Source: an uncultured Eubacteriales bacterium (GTDB lineage Bacteria > Bacillota > Clostridia > Lachnospirales > Lachnospiraceae). From it: 51,570 nt of DNA. Numbering within the stretch: the stretch's first letter is position 1; each line of letters opens with the position of its first letter. Of the stretch, positions 34,299-41,604 are shown in pieces. Under the pieces are notes generated by a model that worked only from the letters and a program-made list of their open reading frames with translations, made no database searches and was not told the DNA's origin. A program made the position numbers and the translations under genes. The stretch covers positions 1 to 51,570 of the forward strand of contig OMZX01000009.1 in NCBI GenBank assembly GCA_900315665.1, read 5' to 3'.

Positions 34299-35303
34299 TT
34301 ATCGTCCGTTTTTTCTTCGGTTCCGGATATCTGTGCCGAAGAGAGCGTAGCGGTCGAAGCTGCCGTTCAGGCGGGAGGCGGTGCGTTCGCCATAGCTGTC
34401 ACGAAGCTGATCATGCTTCAGGTTCGTCGAGATGATCGTCGAGCGCTGGTACACGATCCTCTGGTTCAGGATGTAAAAAAGCTTTGAGGAAGTAAAGGTG
34501 TTGTTCATCTCGGTGCCGAGGTCATCGATGATGAGAAGCTCGCAGTCAAGGATCGCCTCCAGCATCTCATCCGTTTCATCCTCTTCGGATTTATTCTTCT
34601 TATAGGAAAGCGACTCGAAAAGGTCGATGCTTGTGAGGTAGATCACGGAATGATACCGGTCCATCACGGCCTTCGCGATGCAGTTAAGAAGGAAGGTCTT
34701 GCCGGTGCCGGGATCCCCGCGAAACAACAGGTTCCGCTCCTTCTCCGGGTTATCCGGGAAGCGACGGCACCAGTCTATGAGGTGGTCCCGCACGTTCCGC
34801 ATGTACTGAAGATTCGACGTATTCGGACCGACCATCGTGCCGTCGTCATAGACGGACAGATCAAAGGTATCGAAATTTTCCGCACGAACGATGGTGGAAA
34901 CCCCGGATTGTCTGTACAGGAACTGCATCTCCATCTCGCGGTAGCAGTGACACTTCTCGCGGCCGTTCGGGCCTTCGATATAGCCCTTGTCATGGCAGTC
35001 CGGACACTCGTAAACCGGCTCGAGGTAGTCCTCCGGCAGGCCATGCTCCTTAAGAAGCGTCTTTCTCCTGGCGGTCGCAGCCTCAACTTTTTTCCTCATC
35101 TCGGCAAGGGCCTGATGATTCCCGCTCTGCATGCTACGGTAGGTTTCCATCGAAAGATCAAGGATCTCGTTCTCCAGGTCACGGAGCGCCGGGATACGCT
35201 CCATTGCCGTCTTTTTATGCAGTTCGAGCGTCCGGTGATCTCTCATCTGACGCTCCTCGTAAACCTTCGAAATCTGATTATATTCTGATCTAGTCAAACC
35301 CAT
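34299..35303 (-). CDS. Replicative helicase loader ATPase (DnaC/DnaI-like)
   Basis: This 334-residue AAA+ protein loads the replicative helicase DnaB/DnaC. A Zn-binding element with Cys100, Cys103, Cys118 and Cys120 (CPDC...CHC) precedes the ATPase domain. Walker A is GDPGTGKT (196-203), Walker B is LLIIDDLG, and sensor 1 STNL and the arginine-finger region RTASRL follow. Its start overlaps the end of dnaD by 14 bases, so they are co-translated. This gene pair is the Firmicutes primosome dnaD-dnaI/C arrangement. Confidence 0.9.
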   Translation of the reverse strand: MGLTRSEYNQISKVYEERQMRDHRTLELHKKTAMERIPALRDLENEILDLSMETYRSMQSGNHQALAEMRKKVEAATARRKTLLKEHGLPEDYLEPVYECPDCHDKGYIEGPNGREKCHCYREMEMQFLYRQSGVSTIVRAENFDTFDLSVYDDGTMVGPNTSNLQYMRNVRDHLIDWCRRFPDNPEKERNLLFRGDPGTGKTFLLNCIAKAVMDRYHSVIYLTSIDLFESLSYKKNKSEEDETDEMLEAILDCELLIIDDLGTEMNNTFTSSKLFYILNQRIVYQRSTIISTNLKHDQLRDSYGERTASRLNGSFDRYALFGTDIRNRRKNGR

Positions 35304-36210
35304 GTAAGACCTTATCCATTTCTTCCTGCTCAGCCAGCTTCTCGTAATCCATCGACGTCTTCCCGACGTTCAGGAACTTGTTCGGCCTGCCCTGTGAAAC
35401 GCCGCCGGACTTCTTCGGCTTCTTCGTCCGCGGATCTGAAAAGCTCTGCACGAGCGCCTTTGCATCCTCCGGCGTCCGGATGCCCTGTTCATACCAGTTG
35501 ACACCGACCGACTCCATGTAGCGGTTTGTGAGCTTCCCGCCCTGCGCACAGAACTCGATGAGATAATCAAGAAGATCGAAGCTCATCTTGAGATCGCCGT
35601 AGAAATACTCAAGCACGCCGATCTGCTGCGGTGTCGCAATCCCGGCATACTGCTCAAGATTAAAGACGAGCTGCCCGAACTCTTCATTGTCCCGAAGATC
35701 GTCGAGCGCGCCGGATGCATGCGTGTTCACCGGAAGCTTCCGGCTGTCCGTCTTTCCGCCGCCAATGCTTCCATCGGCCGTTTCTTCCTGATTTTCTGCA
35801 CGCAAAGAAGCCGTACCGGCATATACAGCACTTCTCCCGGTCTTTACAGCTCCCTTCGGCAGGATATAGCGGGACGGCTCCAGGGGCTCATCCGACTCCT
35901 GCGCCTGTTCCTCTTCCTCTGCCTGATCCATCGCACGCGAAACGCGGATCTCTTCCTTTACGGTCTCTACCGAGCCCTCGCGGAATACGCCCTTTGACTC
36001 CCAGTAGCGGACTGCACGCTCTACATCATTGTCTGTCAGGTTCAGCGCGTCCGCAACATCCTTTACATCAAAGGGTTCGTTTCTATGTCTCTCGAAGTAA
36101 AGAAAAACCTTTATGTAATCACCATGGGCATCGGCCATGTAGTGATCGATGAAATCATTGGAAATGCTGGTTGCCTGACTGGCAAGATTGTTCTCAATTT
36201 TTATCCCCAT
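35290..36210 (-). CDS. DnaD-domain replication protein (DnaB/DnaD family)
   Basis: The 306-residue protein has an N-terminal winged-helix region (HYMADAHGDYIKVFLYFERHRNEPFDVKDVADALNLTDNDVERAVRYW-like) and a C-terminal DnaD domain (about 180-265, with YFYGDLKMSFDLLDYLIEFCAQGGKLTNRYME and VNWYEQGI). DnaD-type proteins remodel origins and help load the helicase at oriC and stalled forks. The linker (about 95-160) is low-complexity and holds interspersed motif copy k. It starts with MGIKIENN and has its own promoter with DnaA boxes just upstream. Confidence 0.88.
   Translation of the reverse strand: MGIKIENNLASQATSISNDFIDHYMADAHGDYIKVFLYFERHRNEPFDVKDVADALNLTDNDVERAVRYWESKGVFREGSVETVKEEIRVSRAMDQAEEEEQAQESDEPLEPSRYILPKGAVKTGRSAVYAGTASLRAENQEETADGSIGGGKTDSRKLPVNTHASGALDDLRDNEEFGQLVFNLEQYAGIATPQQIGVLEYFYGDLKMSFDLLDYLIEFCAQGGKLTNRYMESVGVNWYEQGIRTPEDAKALVQSFSDPRTKKPKKSGGVSQGRPNKFLNVGKTSMDYEKLAEQEEMDKVLHGFD
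35762..35777. repeat. 16-bp interspersed motif copy k, inside the DnaD linker
   Basis: CCAATGCTTCCATCGG encodes part of the low-complexity linker (around TADGSIGGGKTD on the minus strand). It differs from copy h at one position. Confidence 0.55.
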
Positions 36211-36248
36211 GAACTCTCACCCCTAAAAGCAACTCTTTCGTGATAGTC

Positions 36249-36277
36249 ATACTAACACATCCTTTTCGGGGGTTCAA
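36249..36277 (-). promoter_or_regulatory. Promoter of the dnaD-dnaC/I operon
   Basis: On the minus strand TTGAAC and TAGTAT are separated by 17 bases. A short leader leads to dnaD. A DnaA box cluster begins 19 bases upstream of the -35 element. Confidence 0.7.
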
Positions 36278-36295
36278 CGGCACTGCTCCACAACT

Positions 36296-36499
36296 TTATC
36301 CACCTAAGTTGTCCACATCGCGGTGGATAAGGTGCATTACTCAAAAGTCAAGGGCGGATTTTTCCCGGATGGCCGGAGGGCTTTTTAAGTTTTTCCACAG
36401 ACCCGCGTAAAATCGATGTCAACTACGCGGCGGTGATGTATTAATTTTGTACAATCGCCAGGTTATCCACATTTTTTGGTGGACAAAGCCGGTGGATTG
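36296..36499. promoter_or_regulatory. Cluster of DnaA-box-like sites upstream of dnaD
   Basis: Seven 9-mers resemble the DnaA box TTATCCACA: TTATCCACC (36296-36304), TTGTCCACA (36309-36317), GGTGGATAA (36322-36330, reverse), TTTTCCACA (36391-36399), the perfect TTATCCACA (36463-36471), GGTGGACAA (36478-36486, reverse) and GGTGGATTG (36491-36499, reverse). They lie between the dnaD promoter and palindromic element D. No gene is present here. Confidence 0.7.
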
Positions 36500-36535
36500 T
36501 TGAAAAAAAAGATTTCTCCCGTTTTTTTGTGGGGA

Positions 36536-36935
36536 GGGAAACGGGCGCCGGTGCAGCCGGGGCGGGCAAATATAGTCTTGGAACGCCTGACAGCGGAACA
36601 TGGGACTGGCTGTGTCAATGCCGCGTGGTCTCGGAGGGGCACCCTCCTCACTGCTCGAAAGTCTAATCGCTATCCAGCCATCCCGAGCTGGGCCGGCCCA
36701 ATTCAGGAAAAATCCTTGAAGGGATTTTTCCTTCAATGGGCCTAGAAAATCCGGGGTTGTAACCCGGATTTTCTACCCTGCTCGGGATGGCTGGCTAGCG
36801 AAGACTTTCGGCTTTATGTTCGTACGGGTGCCCCTCCGAGACCACGCGGCATTGACACAGCCGGTCCCATGTTCCACTGACAGGCGAATGAACCTTTTAG
36901 TCTGCCCGCTCCGGCTGCACCGACGTCCGTTTCCC
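36536..36935. repeat. Large palindromic element D (reverse)
   Basis: This is the longest copy (400 bp). The inner 60 bases of each arm, next to GGGGCACCC and GGGTGCCCC, pair almost perfectly, while the outer 40-50 bases (GGGAAACGG to CCGTTTCCC) are more diverged. The core second hairpin is of the variant AGAAAATCC/GGATTTTCT type with GGTTGTAACC inside. It lies between murC and the DnaA boxes. Confidence 0.9.
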
Positions 36936-36984
36936 TCTATTCACTTTCTTGACTTCACTTAAGTTGGCTTTGCTGTTTTTCTTT

Positions 36985-37012
36985 AAAAGTTTAGCCGGCC
37001 TCACGGCCGGCT
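36985..37012 (-). terminator. Intrinsic terminator of murC
   Basis: On the minus strand AGCCGGCC-GTGA-GGCCGGCT is followed by AAACTTTTA. It lies 21 bases after the murC stop codon. Confidence 0.8.
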
Positions 37013-37033
37013 GTCACTTTCGGTTTGTTATGG

Positions 37034-38431
37034 CTATGCTTTTTCGGCGCCTGGTAGGTTCAGGAGGTCGTCGCCGACTTTGTAGATGTCACCGGCGCCC
37101 ATGGTGATGAGGACGTCGCCTTCTTTGACGTTTTCTAATAGAAAATCTTCGATTTTCTTGAAGTTCGGAATGTAAGACACGTTTGTGTTCTGCTGGAGCA
37201 TGTGCTTCCGGAGGTCGTCGGAGCTGATGCCGATGGTGTTTTTCTCACGGGCGGCGTAGATGTCTGCGAGGACGATTTCATCGGCCTGGCTTAAAGCGCC
37301 TGCGAAGTCGTCGAGGAGTGCCGCTGTACGGGAGTAGGTGTGGGGTTGGAATACGACCCAGAGTTTCCTATGCGGGTATTTTTTCGCGGCTTCGATGGTG
37401 GCGGCGATTTCCTGTGGGTGGTGTGCATAGTCGTCAATAATGGTAAAACCGTGCACAGTTCCCTTTTTTTGGAAGCGGCGGTCGGTGCCGGTGAAGTTTT
37501 TAAGGGCGGTCAGGATTGCCTGCATGTCGATGCCTAACTCGCGGCAGACGGCGATGGCGGCGAGGGAGTTGTAGATATTGTGCTCACCGGTTACGCCGAG
37601 CTCGACCTTGCCGAGGGCTTCACCCTTATAGAAAAGGGTGTAGGTCGGGCGGGCGAATTTATCGAAGCTGATGAAGTTTGCGGTGTAGTCCGCGTCCTTG
37701 CCGTGGCCGAAGGTGATGGCCTTGCAATTAAGATCATCAAGGAAGTACTCGACGTGCTGGATGTCCTTGTTGATGACGAGGAGGCCGTCCTTCGGGAGCT
37801 TCTCGGTGAATTTCTTGAAGCTGTGGCGAATGTCGTCGATGTCCTTAAAGAAGTCGAGGTGATCGGCTTCTACGTTCAGAATGACTTCAATCGTCGGGAA
37901 GAAGCTGAGGAAGGAGTTTGTATATTCGCAGGCCTCTGCGACGAACATTTCCTGGCCGCCGACGCGGATGTTGCCGCCGATGTCCTGGAGCATACCGCCT
38001 ACCGTGACTGTGGGGTCCTTGTGTGCTTCGAGGAGGATCTCGGTGATCATCGAGGTCGTCGTGGTCTTCCCGTGGGTGCCGGAGATATTGATGGCTTCCT
38101 TATAGTTCCGCATGATCTCCCCGAGGAGCTGCGCACGTGTAAGCATTGGAATCCCGGCGTCTTCGGCGGCACGAAACTCCGGGTTGTCGGGATGGATCGC
38201 CGCGGTGTAAACGACGACATCTATGCCCGGCACGATGTTGTCCGCGCTCTGCGGGTAGTGGATCTCCATCCCTTCAGCTGCGAGCTTGTCTGTGAGCTCG
38301 GACTCCTTCATGTCGGAGCCTGTGACGGTAAAATGCCGCGCATGGAGGATCTCGGCGAGGCCGCTCATAGAAATACCGCCAATGCCGATGAAGTGGACGT
38401 GAACCGGCTGATTGAAATTAATCTGATACAT
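37034..38431 (-). CDS. murC: UDP-N-acetylmuramate-L-alanine ligase
   Basis: MurC adds the first L-Ala to UDP-MurNAc in cytoplasmic peptidoglycan synthesis. The 465-residue protein has the N-terminal Rossmann motif IGIGGISMSGLAEIL, the ATP-binding loop ISGTHGKTTTTSMI (about 115-128), the VEADHLDFF metal-binding region, and the C-terminal DDYAHHPQEIAATIEA and FQPHTYSRTAAL motifs. GAGGAAAC precedes the ATG. It is a complete, canonical enzyme. Confidence 0.97.
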   Translation of the reverse strand: MYQINFNQPVHVHFIGIGGISMSGLAEILHARHFTVTGSDMKESELTDKLAAEGMEIHYPQSADNIVPGIDVVVYTAAIHPDNPEFRAAEDAGIPMLTRAQLLGEIMRNYKEAINISGTHGKTTTTSMITEILLEAHKDPTVTVGGMLQDIGGNIRVGGQEMFVAEACEYTNSFLSFFPTIEVILNVEADHLDFFKDIDDIRHSFKKFTEKLPKDGLLVINKDIQHVEYFLDDLNCKAITFGHGKDADYTANFISFDKFARPTYTLFYKGEALGKVELGVTGEHNIYNSLAAIAVCRELGIDMQAILTALKNFTGTDRRFQKKGTVHGFTIIDDYAHHPQEIAATIEAAKKYPHRKLWVVFQPHTYSRTAALLDDFAGALSQADEIVLADIYAAREKNTIGISSDDLRKHMLQQNTNVSYIPNFKKIEDFLLENVKEGDVLITMGAGDIYKVGDDLLNLPGAEKA

Positions 38432-38455
38432 AGTTTCCTCTAAATAAAGAAGGCT

Positions 38456-38474
38456 CCGCAGGATTAACCTGCGG
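38456..38474 (-). terminator. Terminator-like hairpin downstream of queT
   Basis: On the minus strand CCGCAGG-TTAAT-CCTGCGG is followed after four bases by TTCTTTATTTA. It lies between queT and murC. Confidence 0.65.
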
Positions 38475-38522
38475 AATAATCGTTTCCGAAGGCCTGAATC
38501 TTTTTCTTCGGCAAGGATTTGT

Positions 38523-38538
38523 CCAATGCCGACATCAG
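38523..38538. repeat. 16-bp interspersed motif copy l, between queT and murC
   Basis: CCAATGCCGACATCAG differs from the consensus at one position. No strong flanking stem is evident here. Confidence 0.6.
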
Positions 38539-38563
38539 GTGGCTTAGCCTCCGTCTTTTCTTA

Positions 38564-39064
38564 TTAAATCGAAACAGACTGCCCGAAAATGAAGTTCTTC
38601 TTCGGCTCGAGGGCTGCGATAAGAATGTTTCCGAGTACGGCAATCGCAAGGATCTCACCGATGCCGACGGTAAGCATCAAATACGGGATCATATCCGGTA
38701 CGCCGTAGGCAAAGCGGAGTACGAAGGGAATGATGATCGTGTTCGACAGGATCGGCGGCAGGCATACAAGCCATTTGCTGATGCCTCTTACCTCGTAGCT
38801 AAGCACGGCGCCGATGAAGGTCGCGAGGGTGCCGAAGATGATGTCCGGGAGTGCTGCACCGCCGAGGATGTTGCCAAGCAGGCAGCCGAGGGTCACGCCC
38901 GGGACGCCTGCGAAGGTAAAGTACGGCAGGATGCAGAGTGCCTCTGAGATCCGGAACTGGATCGCACCGAAGCTGATGGGTGCGAAGGCAAGGGTCAGCG
39001 CGACGTAAATCGCCGCGATGATCGCGGACTGGGCGATCAGGACAGTCGTTTTGTTGTTTTTCAT
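38564..39064 (-). CDS. queT: Queuosine-precursor ECF transporter S-component QueT
   Basis: This 166-residue membrane protein has about five hydrophobic segments. The signature FGAIQFRISEALCILPYFTFAGVPGVTLGCLLGN is that of the QueT family, the substrate-binding S-component that imports queuosine precursors such as preQ1. It would use the EcfA-EcfT module encoded at 5941-8986, since no dedicated ATPase is adjacent. It is preceded by a perfect sigma-A promoter and a pseudoknot-capable leader (see below). Confidence 0.88.
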   Translation of the reverse strand: MKNNKTTVLIAQSAIIAAIYVALTLAFAPISFGAIQFRISEALCILPYFTFAGVPGVTLGCLLGNILGGAALPDIIFGTLATFIGAVLSYEVRGISKWLVCLPPILSNTIIIPFVLRFAYGVPDMIPYLMLTVGIGEILAIAVLGNILIAALEPKKNFIFGQSVSI

Positions 39065-39090
39065 TGTAATGTTCTCCTGTAGTTTTGTTT

Positions 39091-39141
39091 TACGTGAGGA
39101 AGGTCACGAACTCACGTGTGGCTGTTCATTACTGAACCTTC
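39091..39141 (-). promoter_or_regulatory. Candidate preQ1-class riboswitch or pseudoknot leader of queT
   Basis: In the transcript two stems interlock: GAAGG/CCTTC (plus 39137-39141 with 39099-39103) and ACGTGAG/CTCACGT (plus 39111-39117 with 39092-39098), which is an H-type pseudoknot. A GTTCA/TGAAC hairpin lies within the first loop. The 3' stem ends about 20 nt before the AGGAG of queT. queT genes are often controlled by preQ1 riboswitches, but this sequence does not match the class I consensus as I know it. Confidence 0.45.
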
Positions 39142-39143
39142 GT

Positions 39144-39172
39144 ATTATAGCATCGCGGTATGGGTGTGTCAA
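39144..39172 (-). promoter_or_regulatory. Consensus sigma-A promoter of queT
   Basis: TTGACA and TATAAT are both perfect matches and separated by exactly 17 bases on the minus strand. Confidence 0.92.
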
Positions 39173-39188
39173 AGGTGTATGGCTTCGC

Positions 39189-39503
39189 GCTCCTCGAGCG
39201 CGGAACTGGCGGACCGGAAATGCGGGCGTCTGCCTGTGGCGAATGATGGGGCACCCTCCTCACTGCTCGAAAGTCTAATCGCTATCCAGCCATCCCGAGC
39301 TGGGCCGGCCCAATTCAGGAAAAATCGCTGAAGGGATTTTTCCTTCAATGGGCCTAAAAAATCGGGCCTTGTGGGCGCCGATTTTTTACCCTGCGATGGC
39401 TGGCTAGCGAAGACTTTCGGCTTTATGTTCGTACGGGTGCCCCACCATTCGCCACAGGCAGACGCCCGCATTTCCGGTCCGCCAGTTCCATACTCAAGGA
39501 GCG
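39189..39503. repeat. Large palindromic element E (reverse)
   Basis: The arms share GGAACTGGCGGACCGG through GGCGAATG, about 45 bp with one difference before GGGGCACCC/GGGTGCCCC, plus an outer GCTCCT/AGGAGC. The core has the AAAAAATCGG-type hairpin; the other hairpin carries a change (AATCG for AATCC) that weakens it. It lies between dctP1 and the queT promoter. Confidence 0.88.
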
Positions 39504-39533
39504 GTTTTGGCTCTTGAAGCTTTTGACTTTCCT

Positions 39534-40577
39534 TTATTCACCGCCTGCGGCGGTGATTTCTTCGACGAGGTTCAGGTAGTCGCCGCAGTATTTCTCATAT
39601 AATGGGGCGACGGCGGCGCGGAAGTTTGCTTTTTCGGGTTCTGGGAGGGTGATGGCTTCGGTGCCGGCGGAGAGGACGCGGGTGCGGGATTGGTCGCGGC
39701 GCTTGTTCCATAGGGCTTTTTCGTAGTCGGCGGCTTCTTCGGCGCAGGTCTCGATGGTGGTGCGGTCTTCGTCGGACAGGGCGTCGTAGGTGGCCTGTGA
39801 CATGAGGACGAGCTCGGGAACGCGGGTGTGTTCGTCGAGGGTAAAGTATTTGGCGTATTCGTAATGCTTCATGGCTTCGTAGGAGGACCAGTTGTTTTCC
39901 GCGCCATCGATTTCGCCGGTTTCAAGTGCGGAATAGACATCTTCGTAAATGAGTGGCACGGGCGCGGCGCCTAAGCTCCGTACGACGTCCTCCATGAGTG
40001 CAGACTGCTGAACACGGATCTTCAACCCCTTCATATCCGAAAGCCCCCGTACCGGCGTTTTCGTATAGAAGTTTCTTGCGCCGGCATCAAACCATGTCAG
40101 GGCAACAAGACCTGTTCCCTGAAAGGAAGCCTTCATCTCTCTTCCAATGTCTCCATCAAGCACCTCCCACATGTGGTGTGCATCCTTGTAAAGATAGGGC
40201 ATCTGCAAAACGACCGACTTCGGGCTGTAATCCGCGAGGTTCGAGAGGGATGCCCGGCCGAAGTCGATTCCTCCGAAGGAAATCTGCTGCACTGTCGACC
40301 GCTCATCACCGAGCTCTGCTTTCGGATAAACCCTAATCTCGATCCTCCCGCCTGTCCGCTCGCTTACAAGCTCCGCAAAATGCCTCGCCGCCATCGTCGT
40401 CGGATAATCGCTCGTCTGATTCTCCGCATAAGTAAAGACATATTCCGGCACCGCCGCTTTTTTCGATGCCGTATCAGTTTCACCACCGGAGGAAGCATTG
40501 GCCGCACATCCCGCCAATGCCGCCATCAGACACACGATAGCCGCTTTTTCTAAAAATCCATTTAACCTTTTCACCAC
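39534..40577 (-). CDS. TRAP-type C4-dicarboxylate/acid transporter substrate-binding lipoprotein (orphan DctP)
   Basis: The 347-residue protein is a DctP-family periplasmic-type binding protein, anchored as a lipoprotein. The lipobox LAGC places the lipidated Cys at 24. DctP motifs are EIRVYPKAELGDERSTVQQI, GLKIRVQQS (the Arg that binds the carboxylate is in this strand) and the EIDGAENNW segment. Its start is a GTG near 40577 after AGGAG. It is separated from the complete TRAP operon by element F and a YcxB-like gene and lacks its own permease genes. Two motif copies in inverted orientation lie over its signal peptide and linker. Confidence 0.9.
   Translation of the reverse strand: MVKRLNGFLEKAAIVCLMAALAGCAANASSGGETDTASKKAAVPEYVFTYAENQTSDYPTTMAARHFAELVSERTGGRIEIRVYPKAELGDERSTVQQISFGGIDFGRASLSNLADYSPKSVVLQMPYLYKDAHHMWEVLDGDIGREMKASFQGTGLVALTWFDAGARNFYTKTPVRGLSDMKGLKIRVQQSALMEDVVRSLGAAPVPLIYEDVYSALETGEIDGAENNWSSYEAMKHYEYAKYFTLDEHTRVPELVLMSQATYDALSDEDRTTIETCAEEAADYEKALWNKRRDQSRTRVLSAGTEAITLPEPEKANFRAAVAPLYEKYCGDYLNLVEEITAAGGE
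40486..40529. repeat. 16-bp interspersed motif copies m, inverted pair over the DctP signal peptide
   Basis: CCGGAGGAAGCATTGG (40486-40501) and CCAATGCCGCCATCAG (40514-40529) face each other, so GCATTGGC and GCCAATGC form an 8-bp stem. Both lie in the region coding for the signal peptide and linker of the orphan DctP. Confidence 0.5.
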
Positions 40578-40669
40578 CCATCTCCTATGCCATCCATATA
40601 ACCTATGACATCACCACCGATGTTGCCCATCCTATCCTTTCATGGTAAGCCTCATCCAAAACAAGCCTC

Positions 40670-41164
40670 TTACTTCTTTCGGTGAGCACTCTCCGCTGCC
40701 TTTTTCGCAAACTCATAAAACTCCTGCTGCTTCTCCTTGCTGCCGATCGCACGCCGCGGGATGACGAAGCCATGCTGCGCATCCGTATAAACAAGCGTCA
40801 GCGAACCTCTTTTTATGACGGAACGCACCGAAGACCACGAAACCGTCTGGCCCTTCTCCCCGACCTTCACAAAAATTTCCTTATCCGTAAAGCTGAGCGT
40901 CGTATCTTCCTTGATTTTCGCATCCGCCTTTCGACACCGAAAATAAATCCAAATCGGCTGAATCAACGGAAAATAAATCATCGCAATCCCAGCAAGAACG
41001 GCCATAACTTTCTGATTTGATCCAATACAAGCCCCCAGAAGCGTAGCCATAGCCAACGTCCAAACCACATTCACTACAATGATGAATGATGACCGATAGG
41101 TCATCATCATACTCACTACAAAAAGATCCTTCACGCTATTTCTAAATTTAAACTGGTATCTCAT
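40670..41164 (-). CDS. YcxB-like membrane protein
   Basis: The 164-residue protein has two hydrophobic segments (about 32-50 and 55-80) followed by a C-terminal soluble domain with the pattern LSFTDKEIFVKVGEKGQTVSWSSVRSVIKRGSLTLVYT, typical of YcxB-like C-terminal domains. The start is the ATG at 41164 with GGAGGG upstream. The biochemical role of the family is unknown. It lies between element F and the orphan dctP. Confidence 0.7.
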   Translation of the reverse strand: MRYQFKFRNSVKDLFVVSMMMTYRSSFIIVVNVVWTLAMATLLGACIGSNQKVMAVLAGIAMIYFPLIQPIWIYFRCRKADAKIKEDTTLSFTDKEIFVKVGEKGQTVSWSSVRSVIKRGSLTLVYTDAQHGFVIPRRAIGSKEKQQEFYEFAKKAAESAHRKK

Positions 41165-41211
41165 ACACCCTCCAGACTTATAATCCTCCACATATGATAT
41201 CAGAAATATCA

Positions 41212-41591
41212 GGGGCTGTCGCGGAAAGCGGCAGTCTTTTTTTCGTGCCCTGCCACGGTCAGTGCACTCATAAGTTTAGATACACCGGCGGAACAGCGGA
41301 AGGGGCACCCGTACGAACATAAAGCCGTAGGTCTTCGCTAGCCAGCCAGCACGAGCAGGGTAAAAAATCGGCGCCCACAAGGCCCGATTTTTTAGGCCCA
41401 TTGAAGGAAAAATCCCTTCAAGGATTTTTCCTGAATTGGGCCGACCCAGCTCGTGATGGCTGGATAGCGATTAGACCTACGAGCGTGAGCTAGGGTGCCC
41501 CTTCCGCTGTTCCGCCGGTGACCACAACCCCACCCGTGCACTGACCACGGCAGAGTACGAAAAAAGGGCTGCCGCTTTCCGCGACAGCCCC
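41212..41591. repeat. Large palindromic element F (forward)
   Basis: The element is 380 bp with arms of about 98 bp. The outermost 28 bases (GGGGCTGTCGCGGAAAGCGG and onward) are themselves a terminator hairpin followed by a T run, present in inverted orientation at both ends. The middle of the arms diverges (CTCATAAG-type versus GTGGGGTT-type). The inner arms and GGGGCACCC/GGGTGCCCC ends pair perfectly. It lies between dctM and the YcxB-like gene. Confidence 0.9.
41560..41591 (-). terminator. TRAP operon terminator, forming the outer arm of element F
   Basis: On the minus strand GGGGCTGTCGC-GGAAA-GCGGCAGCCC is followed by TTTTTTCG, 14 bases after the dctM stop codon. The mirror copy lies at 41212-41243. 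Confidence 0.85.
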
Positions 41592-41604
41592 GTCAGTTTT
41601 TCAC

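Noticed and set aside
36296..36499. Chromosomal replication origin
   Set aside because: The DnaA boxes are suggestive, but dnaA, dnaN and an obvious AT-rich unwinding region are not present nearby.
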